Source of the DNA: Symbiodinium natans
Taxonomy: Eukaryota; Sar; Dinophyceae; Suessiales; Symbiodiniaceae
Assembly (NCBI GenBank): GCA_905221605.1
Contig: CAJNDS010002195.1
Span: forward strand, 250,001-314,000
Length of the DNA stretch: 64,000 nucleotides
Direction of reading: 5' to 3'
A program made the translations under genes and the position numbers. Below the pieces are notes generated by a model. That model made no database searches. It saw only the letters and a list, made by a program, of their open reading frames with translations, and was not told the origin of the DNA. Numbering within the stretch: position 1 is the stretch's first letter; the number at the start of each line of letters is the position of its first letter. Shown piece after piece: positions 33,040 through 45,409 of the stretch.

Positions 33040-36000
33040 TTACTTCGAGAAGGCCACCAAAACGACACCCAACACAACGCCACAAAATGCCACGAGAGTG
33101 CATCTGAGGTTGTGTGCCGTGGTTGCCTCTTTGAAAACGCAGATGCCCCAAAGAAGGCTCACAGCCACCTCTCCGCCACAAACAAGGCAATATGCCACGG
33201 CATATGGCATTTCTGCAAGAGCGTACAGTTGGGCCATGCTGGCAGCAGACCACATCATCCCATTAAGCAACGCAGGCCGCAGGACAGACTTCTTCATCTT
33301 CTTGCCCTGCAATTTGCGAAACGCTCCGCCAGCAAACATGTAGGCAGTCGAGGCCATGAAAAGGCCGACGCTAATGGAAAGGAAATAGTCAAAGGGCGAA
33401 AACACGACACGTTGCTCCTTCATTCGGTGGCGCCAGGGCAGAATCGGCACATATATAGCAGCAAAGGCAAGTCCTGCGAGCAGTGACCAGGCCAGACCAA
33501 CAAACCAGCTGGAACCTGGGCGGTCAAACTTTGCAAGTTATCTTGCACATTCTTGTCATTTCGAACATCTGGCAGGACAAGTCGAACAAAACAATGCTGC
33601 GCTGTCATCCAGGCACGCCCAGCATGCCTCGGTGTCCCAGCATCTCCTGCGGACAACGTCGTCACGGTCAAGTTGTCAGCGGGGTCCTGGCAAACCCCTG
33701 TATCAATTTCCTGCAGCATCGGAGACCAACTAGGGCTTTCAGATTGGACGAGCTCCATGTGCGTACCCTGAAGAGTCTGGCCTGGGGATCGTCCTCCAGC
33801 ATGATGTAACCTCCCATGTCACCATGGTGAGGTGGTATCAGGTGAGGCCTCCTGTCCTGCATGGGCACTGCATGTACAGATGCCTGGACATTCAGTTCTA
33901 GAGTGCTCAGCTGCATTATTGATCCATTGCTCGACAACCGTGGCCGAGGTCTCAAACGGCAATGTGCATCAGCCGCTCACAACAAAACATCAAGAAGCAA
34001 ACAAATTTGCCATCTTGCAGAAGCGTCTGGTAGCGCTGGCGATGCTGACGCAGTTGACGGTGGAGGTTCTGCACAGCATGCTGAAGAGCTGAAGAAGGAA
34101 ATCTGTCTCACAGGTTACTGCCACGTGAGTGCCGACATAGGCGGCCTTTGCCCTCGAGCTTTGTGAATGCCAACGGGACCATGGCAACCACCACGCACAC
34201 CTTCAGACAAGCTATGCAACGTCAACGACGCGAAGGAACCTGGGACCTCCTGGGAGTTCAAGGAACCTTTGTTGGGGACCTTCTAAATGTCTCCACCGCC
34301 ATGGAAGGCCTGACCACCTAAGACCCCGTGGAACTCCTCTCGGACTTCCTAAGAAGGTAGGACCGTAGGACCCCCTGCAGATGCCAGGGCCGTACTTTGT
34401 TTACTAGGGTTGCCGGCCGCTGGGTCCACATGTGCCTCGACCGCGCGCCCTGCAGCAGCGCAAAAACGGCTGAGTGTTTGCGTAAGTATTAATATTAACC
34501 AAAGGGGTTTCCCAACATCCTTTTTCTTATTCCAACCATTGGACGGAAACCGAAGAGGCTCGAAACGTCCTAGGCTTCACTGCCAAGGCACACTTCCTGC
34601 GATGGCCATCGCGGGACTCCGTGGTGGCACCTCGAAAGGACTCCCTGCATGTCATGGGCTCAACTTCTCTCGGATCTGACAACCAAAAACCACGCGCGAT
34701 GGTCAGCAGATTGTCAGCAGAGTTGCCGAGGGAAGGCCAAGCTGGCTGCCGTACAAGCCGAGGAAGAGCCTGGAAGTCTCTGGTGCAATCGGGATATGAC
34801 TTCGACAACTTTGGGCTGTACAGTGAGCTGGGACTTGGTTGGGAACACCAGAGTCACCGACTTTGACTGTCACCAACAAGGGCTGAGTTGCCCTGCACTT
34901 TTTACATCTTTGCAGATGAGGTAGCAAAACATTAAGCCTATGCAGCATAAGCCCCAACACCATCAATGTTAAGGCCCCTTTAAGTGCATGCTGCGGAGGA
35001 AGAGCACTCACCGCAGGTGCAACAGACGCTTGACAGCGCAGGGGCAGCTGCCAGCCGGCGCATCTTGGCTTCGTGAGTCGCCGTCTGTTCTTGGAGGCGG
35101 TGGAAGCTTCGAGGTTGAGCATGGTTGAACTTCTCCTCACCACACGAGGAAATCGTCTTCTGGGCCGGCCAGAGCATGCCAGAGCCTCAGGAAGTAGAGG
35201 GAAGACGTTTCGTGCCTGTTGCGCTTGTGCCTTGATGAATATCTGACACGATGCGCCAAGAGGGTAAACTTCCCCTGCTCCGGGATCGTGCTCGTCCGGA
35301 AGGCATACCGACGTGCATCTGTCAACACACGTAGATTGGAGAAAACGGATAGAGCAAGAGATCATCTCAATACACACCAGTGAAAAAACGAGCAGGATAC
35401 ACCGAGGAAACGTAGCAAAGTAAAGGAAACGGCCAACATGTGAAGCATCCTTTAGGTGGTGGCACTTCCCATCAAAGGACAGCACAGTTGCAAAGGAACC
35501 GAAGTTGAAGAAGGAGGGGCCTCCTGCCGGCGTAATTGGCCGCAAAAAAAATGCGCTGGCAGAACATGGCGGTACTGACGAGACAACGCGGCAGGGGGCA
35601 GGCGTGCCAGAAGTGGCAGAAGGAGTCTGCACCAGTGCACGCGGCCACTCGACACCAGAACAGAGAACAGCACAAAGGGAGGCAGCCGTGGGGAGGCTTC
35701 GGCCTGCTTTGGTCCTGGGCGCTCAGTGTCCGCGATGTATCGTGTGCCGTCTTCTCCATATCTAAGGCTGCCTCGAGGATCTCCAACCTCCACGGGGCTC
35801 GCTTGTATAGCCCCTGACGTGCCACGTGCACAAGCAGCTCTGCGGGGGTTGTTTTAGTTAAGAAGTGCCGTGCCAGCAGCTTACAGCAGCAACAGCCAAG
35901 ACACTGGAAGGAATCCGATCCTTGCTCAGACAAGGCGCGCCCCACCCAGGTTGGTCACCTTCCTTGGAGGCGGCACGGTGATGCTACAAGAAAACCGGCA

Positions 36001-37494
36001 GCTAACCGGCACCGGTTGCGGCATCCAACTGTGCTCAAAAACATGAAAACCATGCACTGACCCGTGTATTCGTGACATCAACTACCACCCAGACCTACGT
36101 AAGCTTGCGCCTGCAAGAGAATAGCGCCAAGTCATCGTAGCGAATGGACTGCCAACATTACAGTTGAATGCCGGATTTTTGCCACCTGCCCAGCAAGAGC
36201 CCCGAATTGAGAGCAAGGGTTCTTGCAGCCATTTTGTTGCTCGGGTCCGTGAGGTATCTACATGTTGCATGTCTGGCAAGCATACGCTGCATGTGTTGTG
36301 ATGACACCTGGCAATGAAGACTCTCGATCCATGTCTTTAAGGTGATACTGCGCAGGTGCTTGCTGCACATGGTGTCAGGCTTTGGGTCCGAGCCCTGTTG
36401 GTCACGGCGGGATGTGCGCGGAGTTTGCGTCTCCTGCCGCCTGCCGGTGAGTGGCAGGGAGTCGGAAGAAAAATAGTTCACATGCCCGTTGCTGTATCCC
36501 GACTGAGCAGGTAGCGCGTGCTCCCTACCGGAATTGCAGCGAACGCCCGACATCTACAGATTTTCATCGGCTGCATCGTTCAATCACCCCACTGCAACCA
36601 CAACACTGTACGGAACCGTGATCGCGACAGGAACAGATCTGTCTTCATCTTCTTTTCTTACTCCGCTTCGGTACTACCTCCACCCGCCTCGCACAAGCGC
36701 AATGGACCGGTCATGACGGCTGGTTCAACGCTTGGCACAGTTGTTGATTGGTGCGAAGCACAGATTGCAACAACGAGGACGCATCCCTTTTGAGCACCTG
36801 CAACCAAGCATCTGCGTAGTGAAGTAGTTGCTCATGCCGAAAGACTTCACAGACTGCGTGGCCAGGACATTCGCGAGCCTCGCTTCAGTTACACGTGGAA
36901 TTCATGGAGCAGCCGCGTGCTTCCATATGCACTGCACAAATAGCGTTAGGCGTGTTCTTGACTCCCGCAGCGAGCAATTGACAGAGAGAGGGGGAGATAG
37001 ACCTTTAGGGAAGAGCTGCCCCAATCGAGTCAAGCATGTTCGCTTAAGGACGGATGCTGAATCTTTTCGGATGGGCATCCCATCGACCATCACACTTGCA
37101 ACCAAGAGACTGAAAAAACAGACCCGAGAGCAGGCCCTCTCTGCAAACGTAGAAGCCTGGAGAACTGCGACCAACCTTGGAGCACACATGCGCTTGATTC
37201 TGAAGTTGCGGAGAATTACCCTGCGGGCTGGAGGACCTGCGTGCGGCGTGCGGCACGTGGCGTGCGAGTGTGATTTCACTGGTGGTTGGTATCGATATAA
37301 TGTCGAGCAGCCGCGTCCCAGTCGTTTCGGCAACATGCATAAATCAGACCTGCTAACAATATTCCACAGCACTGAAACCACTGATAGACCAGTCCGTCAT
37401 GGATCTCGTAGTTCTTGACGGGAACATAAAGTGACCCGAAGCCCAGCGTGGCAACCAGCACCGCAATCCATGCTTGGAACGAATGGTGAGACAT
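33040..37494 (-). CDS. TMEM144: TMEM144-family multi-pass membrane protein
   Basis: TMEM144 relatives are ten-helix drug/metabolite-transporter-like proteins related to sugar transporters. The first exon starts at ATG 37492-37494 and encodes WIAVLVATLGFGSLYVPVKN, then YEIHDGLVYQWFQCCGILLA. This is the family's N-terminal [20 protein letters not shown] region, ending at a CAG|GTCTGA donor near 37358. The last exon (33040-33515, 476 nt) encodes four to five helices: LAGLAFAAIYVPILPWRHRM, FDYFLSISVGLFMASTAYMF, NGMMWSAASMAQLYALAEMP and VSLLWGICVFKEATTAHN, ending in VVLVAFSK and TAA (33040-33042). It matches the C-terminal half, including the pattern G.LWA......A. A short loop exon (33617 to about 33740) joins in phase through a GT donor. 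The middle exons between about 33.75 and 37.35 kb, which should encode helices 3-5, were not found. Confidence 0.93.
33760..37340. other. TMEM144 introns with unresolved internal exons
   Basis: Several long minus-strand frames occur, including one of 309 codons (34703-35632), the longest in the window. Its composition changes along its length and a second frame across it (about 35560-35790) is equally plausible, so I do not call it. The missing TMEM144 helices must lie in this interval if the gene is intact. Confidence 0.4.
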
Positions 37495-38319
37495 CACGAG
37501 CACTTGCAGTTACTGCCGGCTCAGGATGACACTTACATGGCAGAACATGTTCCGAAGCACATGGCAACGGCACTGACAAAGACTTTTCGGCAGGGCGTCT
37601 CAGCCTCACTGTTCTTTAAGAGTTTCCAAGCATCCCACGAATCAAGAAATGAGACATCTTAATGACGAGATTGCAACCCAACCAAGGCGTCCCTGCCCCT
37701 GAGTTAAACAACAGCTGCAGAACCACATTGCAACAAACCCGACGGAACGGTGGGCTTCAACGACTAGCGCAAAACTTTGAGGTGTGGTAGTCCTTACTGC
37801 CAAGTGTCTTCCATGGGTGGACTGGAGCCCAATTCAAGTCACTCAAACCCAATCTTGCAGCTTGCATGGCCATTGCGTGGCCTTCTTTTTCCCGGCTCTC
37901 AGAACTCGTCATGACCGCTGATAGTGGAGAGTCGCTTGAAAAGGATGCCGAGCGGTTGCCCGGCTTCCTCAGCATGCCACACAAAACGTGTATGCAAGTG
38001 AGAAGCACCTTAAGCAACTATGAACTATGAACTGAACTCAGCCGTGTGCTCACATTTACTAAGCTGTCGTCAAGGGATTGCGCAGTGGATGCAGTGAGTT
38101 GTGACTGATCTTCAACGTGACTGCTTGCCGGCCAGGACAGTCATAGCAATCCAAACGCCAAGATGCGCGCCGGCTTCGGAGCTTCCATGCTGCTATGAAG
38201 GCATTCAGCTCTGTGTGCACCATCACCCCGCCAACCTTTGGAAGGCTGCACGGGTTGCGAAAGGAGGGACTTTCACAAAGAGCTGCAGAAAACAAGCTGG
38301 AAGGGATTGGCCTCCAGTG

Positions 38320-40975
38320 ACTTCAAGGCCTCGTACTTGATGTACCTGCAAAGCAACAATGATCAATAGTCGTGCAGCTGGAAGCTACGGCACAGTCTTC
38401 AATGCGATGTGCGTAAGCCACCCAGAGCAAGGGAATGGTCTCTGGATCTTCAGGTCATTCAGCTGAGCGTTGCACTGTTGCATGTTTTTGCATGGCATCG
38501 ACTGTTCTCTCCCTTCGAGCTTAGATGGTTTCCTTCCATTGTGGTGCGCATGCATCTTATGCTCTGACTCTCTCCAAGCTGCGCTCCATAGTCCACGAGG
38601 GTCTTGCGCGTGAGCTTACGCAGCTTTCCAGCGCCCTGGAGGATTGTGCGAACACCCGGCAGCTCCCTGCGACCAGGAATGAGATCTCTTGAGGTTCCGC
38701 AAAACTCTTGACCAAAAACCAAGAAAGTGTGTCGAGCCGCAAGTTTGTTGAGCTTCGCGAAAACTTTTACGTCAAATTCCAAGTGGGGCTTCTTAGCTCA
38801 TCTTGGCCACACGCGCCACAGACCCACAGATTGGAGGGCGGCCTGCACTCCGTGCCCACGAGGTTAAAGAGCCTGCTCACGGCATCAGCAAGCTCCCGCA
38901 GCCTGAGGTACTGCAAGACACGCCAAGACATGTGAGCGAGTATGCTTCCTATTCCTCTGCAGTCTGCAATTGTGGCGGATCCTACAGGCCAGCTGCAAAA
39001 TGGTTGGCGTTGTTCAGCGCCCTTTAACTTAAAGTTTGAAAGTCTTGATGGTTCATGAAAGGTTCCATGGAGCAGCGAGCATGCATGGGGTCAGAGGGAC
39101 ACAGCCCTTGTGTTGCTTAGGGATGAAGTGTGGCGCCGACGACCGAATTCCATAGCCATGTCAGACTCTTGTTCCTTCATTACGTGAGGCTGCCGTGCTG
39201 TGCCTTTGCTGTTTGTTCGCATAATGATGCTGCAATATGCTGTACCAGTGGGGGCGCGTTCCTGCCTTCTTGGTGCAGGGATTTCGGTTTGGACGCCTGT
39301 TCTGTGCTTTTGGTGCGTGATGCTTTTGCGACCTCATTCCCAAGTAGGTGAGGCCACAAGTACACACACACACACACACACACACACCACCTCCCATCAG
39401 AGCAGTTCACCTCGGCTTCATCAAATGCCTACAAAGAACAGCCCCAAACCCTAAGAACCCTAAAAACCCTCGAAGCGGTCCAACAGCCCTTTAGGCCCCA
39501 AACTCTGAAATCCCGAACCACGCTGAACCCTACAATCCTCTCTAATCACCCAAGGGCCCACAACTTCAAAACTATTCAGGCCTACAGACCCTAGATCGTG
39601 AAAGATAAACTGAAACCTTCAAAACCCCAAACTTCTAAACATTCAAAGTCTAGACACCCTGAAGACCCTAAACAATCTAATGGGACTACAAAACATCTAC
39701 AGACCCTATTTGCTGTTTCAGTGGCGCTTTTTCCCAACACCTATAGATTCTAAAGCCCGCTTGGTGCTGTTCGGTGCTTTTGGTGCTTTGTGTAGGGTTG
39801 ATCTTGGATATGACGGCTCTGCCAAAAGTCCGGCAAGCACTTCAGCAGCTCAGCTGCCCCTGCTGCATGGTCTTCCGGCGCTTCTTCAGCATTTCCTCGA
39901 GGGCCTCCTCCACCTGCTCTCAGCAACAGTCCGACAGACCGTTGCCGTGCAAAAAAGGTCTCACCGCGCCTGGCGCGCAAAGGCCTCCAACGCAGGCATC
40001 TCGAAGCAGCTCCCCGCTGCGCCTCATGAGCACAATGAGCGCAAGCATCAGGCATGGGAAGCCCAAACCAACCCATCTGTCACGGCGAGTGGCCGCCACC
40101 AGCGCCGGAAACTGCATCCGAGATCATCTGCACCAGCTCGGGCTCCTTGGAGCTCAAATGGTTCAAACATGTTCAAACTGCTTGGGCAAAGATGGGAAGC
40201 AGTGGTGAAGGAGTGGTGAAGGAGTGGTCAAGGAGTGGTGACTGTGTCCGGTCTGCACTATGGCAAAACTGCATGACTTCTGACTTCTGGAACCTTCTGT
40301 GGTCACGCGCTGACAAGCTGACATAGGCGACCACCGTGAACACCCGGTAGCGTCCTACACAACCTGCAACTGAAACCCGACACCTATGCCCACTGGAAAC
40401 TCGACACAAGCTGCAGCTTTTGCCGCCTCTTGCCCGCTTCTGGGTTCCTTGGCTCAGCACAAAGCAACGGCGAGAAAGAGGTTCGGACAGTAGTTAACTG
40501 AAACTAACCGCTTGCTTGACCCTCCTATTCCCCTGGAATCACCCAGCGGCAGCTTCGGTCTCCTCCTCTTTCGCTTTGAAATCGTCAAAGAAGCCAGCCA
40601 AGCTGTCACCAACTTGCTCTGCCCTGATCACTGGATATGGGTCGCAACTTCTGCTAAATGGCATGGCCCACTGCCCGTTTAGCAAGCCTGCTGCTGCACA
40701 TGCTACAAGGCCTTGTTGCTACCAGTACGGTCTGAACCATACTTCGGCCTGTTGTCAGATATCCAGGCACCGATGAGCTTGTTCAACCTTACAGTTGGTT
40801 GGGCGCAGTTCTTGACAGCTCACCAGTTCTATAGAATCAAGCCCCTCATCAGCTCGCATAAATCTGCTGGCATGTCTTCTAATCCTGAAAACTCGATCAA
40901 GGCATCGCATACCACGAAGCTCAAGGTGAACATCGAGCCCACCCACCGTCAGCATCTGCATCGCTTCGTACTTGA
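38320..40975 (-). CDS. Exons of an unidentified protein with a second KYE module
   Basis: From high to low: exon starting about 40980 after GGTCAAG (VKYEAMQMLTVGGLDVHLEL); exon near 40780 (LNKLIGAWISDNRPKYGSD); exon 40106-40145 (EPELVQMISDAVS, CAAG acceptor, GC donor); exon starting 39913 (VEEALEEMLKKRRKTMQQG); exon starting 38910 after CTTGCAG (YLRLRELADAVSRLFNLVGT, then LWVCGACG); exon about 38600-38770 (FAKLNKLAARHTFLVFGQ); and exon near 38335 after TGCAG (YIKYEALKSLEANPFQLV). All are on one strand and helical. The 40.95-kb exon matches the 43.4-kb exon of the gene upstream, so this is either the 3' half of that gene carrying internal repeats or a tandem paralog. No family is recognised. 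Confidence 0.6.
39360..39388. repeat. (CA)n microsatellite
   Basis: About 13-14 CA dinucleotides. Confidence 0.95.
39430..39715. repeat. Degenerate CCCTAA/telomere-like tract
   Basis: CCCTAA, CCCTAAA, CCCTAGA and ACCCT motifs recur irregularly about every 10-25 bp over about 280 bp (AACCCTAAGAACCCTAAAAA at its start). The G-rich strand would read TTAGGG/TTTAGGG-like. It is too degenerate to be an active telomere. Confidence 0.7.
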
Positions 40976-41810
40976 CCTTGACCCCAGGATTGACAAGCGA
41001 CCTTGGCAGTCATGCACGTTCAGGTTGTGACAGCTGAAATGGGCTTGACGCGCACCTTCTGCAGTCAGTCTGGGTCCTAACTCTGGTTGGACCCGCACAT
41101 CAGGCGGGATCTCCAAGCCGACCCAGACCAAGCCAGTACCAAGCCAGGACCAAGCCAAGCTGCCGCGTCCCAACCAACGTCTCGAGCCGATTAGCGGCCA
41201 GGCGCAGCCGGGCGACACCTCTGCTCAAAGATTCAACAGATCCAGGCCCAAAGGCCGGCCACCCGCTGCACGGTACCCGACTATTTCCCCGGCAGTGGCT
41301 CCAGTGCCATGGCCTTGTGAGGAGCGCACCTCTGGACAGTGACCTTGCTCCTTGCAACTTGCAGGCACAAGTGTCACAAGACCCTTGCAGGCTGCTGCAA
41401 GCAGGTGAGGCTTCGGAAGTAAGCTGCGGAAACCCTTGATACTCTCTTGAGATACGTTTCGTGGGCTTTTCGCGGGTGATCGGCGAAAGGTTGAAGGGGT
41501 CGGCGCAACTTCCAACTCTTCGACGGGAATCAGGCATTTCACACTAATGACTCTGCTTTAAATGCTGGCTTGGCTTTCGGCTGTCTTTGGCTCGTAAAGA
41601 TACACCGCGCAGAGAGCCAGCAGAAGGCAGTAGATTGGAAGGATCTGCCAAATGAGCTAGGCAAACTGCGCCAAGCAGATCACGAGAAGAACCCACAAAA
41701 AGAACACGTCTGAACCTCGAAGTCTATTAGTTCCCGTTCCAAGCTTGATCGCGCCAGTGGCTCTTGCAAAAACAATGGCAGTTTCTTTGCAGCGTTGTGT
41801 GATCCTAGGC

Positions 41811-43474
41811 AATGCAGGCGAAGCCCTGTGTCATGTCCTGCAGAGTGTTCAGCAGCGCCTCATTTGCAACTTTCAGCAGGCTCAGAAAGTCGGCAACAAA
41901 ACCCCGACAGCAGTTTCTACAAACTGGGTGTACTTCCAGCATCCGCCTGCGTCGTCGAGGCTAAGACTCGCAAGCCAGCTTGCATACTCCGCTGCGTCTT
42001 CTGCATCATCCGGCCAAACCTGAGTATGGGCATTGCAGCCAGTCTTGAGCAGCCTCTGATTCTGCTGTGAGGGAATGATAGGCCACGACGTGCCATCGCA
42101 TGGTCCACACGCGTCCACAACGGAGTCTGCGCAAGATATATATATATATATATGTGGCAAGATCTGTAGGATGCCAATGCCTACATGCCTTGCTTAGGAG
42201 AAACGGGCTGTGACATACACTTACACACCCTATCCCAACAGAAGCGGTCTGCAAATTCAACCGGCTGCCACCGGCTGTATCTTGACGATGCCAGGAAACG
42301 CCTCATCAAACCTGTCCGCGTGAAAGCCCGCCAGACCATCGGAAATGCAGGCTTCCACCTCTGCTCAAGCTTCAAAAGACTTGGAACCCTTTTTGCAGAG
42401 CAGCCGTGCTAAGCAAGTGAATGCATTTCGATTTTGGCCGGGCAGCAACAGGCCGATCTGGTGCTGCCGCCAAGCTAGTGAGAGCCTGCTGCTTGTAGGC
42501 GCATACGAGAACTCGATGCCGCGCATCTAGCAACCGATCACCTGATTCTGATGAATCTGGGCTCCTGATTCAGCATCGCCGTCCAGAACTGCGGCTTGCG
42601 CTGCAGCGACCCAGGACGGTGCTCCACCACTTCCGCCGCTGCCTGGCAGAGCTGAGACTCTGAGACTATTCTGAATGTGTCTGGGCTGCTCCAGGGGCCA
42701 GGAAGCGGCAAGATATCCAAGAGCTACATATGCGCATTCCTCTGAGCCATTGGCCTCAGGTTCTGGAGCTTCGGGAGCGTCGTCGGCATCTGCGGAGAAG
42801 TCAGCCAGGAACCTGCATGTGATTCAGTGATCCATGTCGAGAAATGTCATTGCACAGAGGCACAGAGCACCGGGAGTTAGCGCCGACTTCTTTTCACATC
42901 GATCTTTGCAATGGTTGGCCTCTCATGGCCTCTTGACCGCTTCCTGTACTGAAGGCGTACAATGGCTTGCAATGGCAATTGCAGCTGCAACAGCAACAAA
43001 CGTGGGTTAAGGCTTGAAGCGGTTCGCAGCCTGAAGTGCCATCTAGTGACTAACATGTTCAGGGTGAAAGCTTGGCTATCATGGCTTTTCTTCTGTGCAG
43101 GTCAATGACGGCTTGCGTTACCACAATACAAGCGTAAGCTGAATCAACACGCAGCCGATGCCCTGTAGCTTCCCCTCCGAGCAGCTTTGCCAATGTTGAG
43201 CCGACTTCGCCAGGGCCGCGTTTCATCTGCCAGGCCACGAGCAGTGCGTTGAGTTCGAGGTGGACCTGTCCACAGAGTCGTCGGCTTCAACCGAGGGCCG
43301 AATGCTTCTCACCCCACTAGGCTCAAGTCTTTTGATCCACAGCGCGAATTAGGTGCTTGCCAGCTGTACCAAGCAAACGTAAACAGGCCAAGGAGCATCA
43401 ATTCCCCCAACTGTGAGGGATTTGAGAGGCTCGTACTTCACCTCCGCTTTGAAAGTAGTGAGGTTAATGGTCAG
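41811..43474 (-). CDS. Unidentified helical protein with the KYE...LTVGG module (phase-matched exons)
   Basis: Most of these exons join in one open frame with agreeing phases. 43397-43474 (26 codons) includes KAEVKYEPLKSLTVGGID. 43094-43265 includes VHLELNALLVAWQMKRG, then GEVGSTLAKLLGGEATGHRL and VTQAVIDLH. 42728-42789 is an acidic linker (DDAPEAPEPEANGSEECAY). 42542-42642 includes AAAEVVEHRPGSLQRKPQFW. About 42272-42373 includes ISDGLAGFHADRFDEAFPG. 41947-42064 includes WPDDAEDAAEYASWLASLSL. 41811-41869 includes NEALLNTLQDMTQGFACI. The junction into 42373 needs an alternative GA donor. A further exon at about 41330-41510 includes LEVAPTPSTFRRSPAKSPRN. It is almost all alpha-helical, consistent with a solenoid, but I cannot name the family. 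Upstream exons at 44.1-44.9 kb probably belong to it. Confidence 0.75.
42136..42155. repeat. (TA)n microsatellite
   Basis: About ten TA units lie in an intron of the KYE-module gene. Confidence 0.95.
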
Positions 43475-44085
43475 CTGCAAGTAATCTGGATAGGTGGTCA
43501 CTATGTGTATGTTAGTGGGCGGATGGATTTCTGCAAGCCTCTGTGCATGCTGGATCTCACAAGCACATTCTAGTATTCCCAAGCTCCTTACAAGGCTCAA
43601 GGCCCCTGACGCTGATCTTCGATCTTTCGACTTACCTCACAGCCCATTCTCCGCTTTGGTACACGAACATGGGCCGCAGAGCTTTCTTCAGCTCTGAGTG
43701 TCATGGAGACCGCCAAGCGAGGTTCCAAAATGGGACAGTAGCCTGCTTCCACATTACTACATTTCACTACTACACATACTACATACATCGATCCTGCAAG
43801 CTCCTTTATTAAACTTCACCTTTATTAAACTTCAAACCTGGGACACGACCGATGCCGCAAAGTGGCCGATGCATCCAGCCCTGCGAGGCTGCGCGTGCTG
43901 GCAAGTACCTCGAGCCTGCAACGTTTACCGACTGTCGTGTTTGTATCGCTTCACTCGTGGGACGGGTCCAAAAGGAAGCTACGCAGAATTTTGGTCGCAG
44001 CCAAGTCCTTTCACTAAACTGCAGGAATCTCAGAATGCCACCACATGTCTCCAGCAAGCGGCTCTATTTTTTCTAGCCACCAAGC

Positions 44086-44864
44086 CAGTAGCAACAGAAT
44101 GAGGCCTCTTTGCCTGCTCCTTGAGAAGCTGGAACGCCCGCAAATCTCCGCAAGAACTGCTTTCCTGGCCATTCAATGCTTCTTGGATAATTTACGGCGT
44201 GACGAGCGCAAGATTGCAGGCTAGGCTTTCGGTTCAACGCCGCGGCGAGCGGAACATGAAACACCAACATGCATTGCCGGAGCACCTAAATACCAGCATG
44301 CTTTGCTGGAGTACCTACGAATGTCGTTACGAAAGATCATGCCCGGTCAGCTGCCGCCAAGATGCGTCTATGAGCATCAAGACTCCTCTGGCCAATGATG
44401 CCAAGCCCAGCTGCATCGTGCGCTTGGTCTTTTGCATCATCCTCATTCGACAGAGAAACAAAGCATCTTCGTTTCAAGTCTAAAGTCGTGTTGGGTCAAA
44501 GGCTGCCACATCAGCCAAATCGTAGAGTCATCGTACTAAGGCCTGACTAAGCCTTATTAGCCAAGTGGCGTTTCCACGGCTCCCGTGAAGCCTTCCCACA
44601 GCGATTTGGGCGACGCAACTGTATGGGCTGCGGACAAGTTGAACCTGGTGTGAACTTAGTTTTTGCCTGTACTTACACCGTACCGTATGTAGACCAAAAC
44701 TTGCGACGAATATGAAACCAGCCACTTCTACACTGTTACATGCCAGAGGCCTAGAACAGGTAGAAATTCGACAAACACGAAACCATCATCATCAGTTTGC
44801 GAGCACTTTCTGAGAGCATCCTCCAGCAGAAGCTGGGTCTCCAAATTGTCTTCAAAAGACATTT
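44086..44864 (-). CDS. Three exons upstream of the KYE-module gene
   Basis: Exon 44758-44864 begins right after a TGTCAG acceptor with AAATG and encodes MSFEDNLETQLLLEDALRKC, then DDDGFVFVEFLP, before GTTCTA; the ATG (44860-44862) could be the start codon, or the exon may be internal. Exon 44343-44441 is exactly 33 codons (DDAKDQAHDAAGLGIIGQRS, then LDAHRRILAAADR) between GAATGAG and a GC donor. Exon 44086-44145 encodes LRAFQLLKEQAKRPHSVA. All are acidic to helical and collinear with the exons below. The junction between the last two does not match in phase, so a further exon is missing. No family is recognised. Confidence 0.6.
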
Positions 44865-45204
44865 CTGACAGCCCCGTAGTGCGCCTTCTCTCCACTTCGC
44901 AGCGGCTGCGTCAGGCACGCACGAGGCCTGTACACGGTCGGCCTCCTGCCCGACGGCCGCTTGAAGCATGAGGTGAACAGGGAACCTCAGCTACAAGATA
45001 TTCCAGGGAAACTCAAACCCACAAGAACTTTCCCGAATGGAAGAAACGTGCTTGTCCGACATTCTGGCACTGTGGTTTACCCCCTCCACATTGGTGCTTC
45101 TGGTGGCCTAGAGCCTGTCGAGATATTGATTTACGTATCAAGCCCCGTCGTCGGGCTGTACAGAAAACCAGGAGGTTTGCATGTTCCGTGCCTTCAGCTA
45201 TGAC

Positions 45205-45263
45205 CTGCACCACTTGGTTTCCGCACAGGCTCAGCTTCACCTCCGGATCTCTGTGCATCATGT
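45205..45263 (-). CDS. Short exon, unidentified
   Basis: This 59-nt exon lies between an AGGCCCAG acceptor and a CAG|GTCATA donor. It encodes MMHRDPEVKLSLCGNQVVQ preceded by the end of a split codon. It is well mixed and has both canonical splice signals. It lies about 0.4 kb upstream of the exon that starts with MSFEDN, so it may be part of that gene or the end of the previous one. Confidence 0.5.
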
Positions 45264-45409
45264 CTGGGCCTGTGTGGCTAAACGTGCAGAGGTTTGAGCT
45301 TCCGGATCATTCTGGCCTGAGCCTTCTTCTCATGTGCGGCTTACATTCGGCTTGCAAAAAGACAAAACGAGAGGAATGTCGTGGGGCGGAGGGTGGAGCA
45401 GAGGCAGAA

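Noticed and set aside
34703-35632. 309-codon minus-strand open frame, the longest in the window
   Set aside because: Composition is inconsistent, it crosses the TMEM144 intron region, a competing frame is open over part of it, and no family is recognisable.
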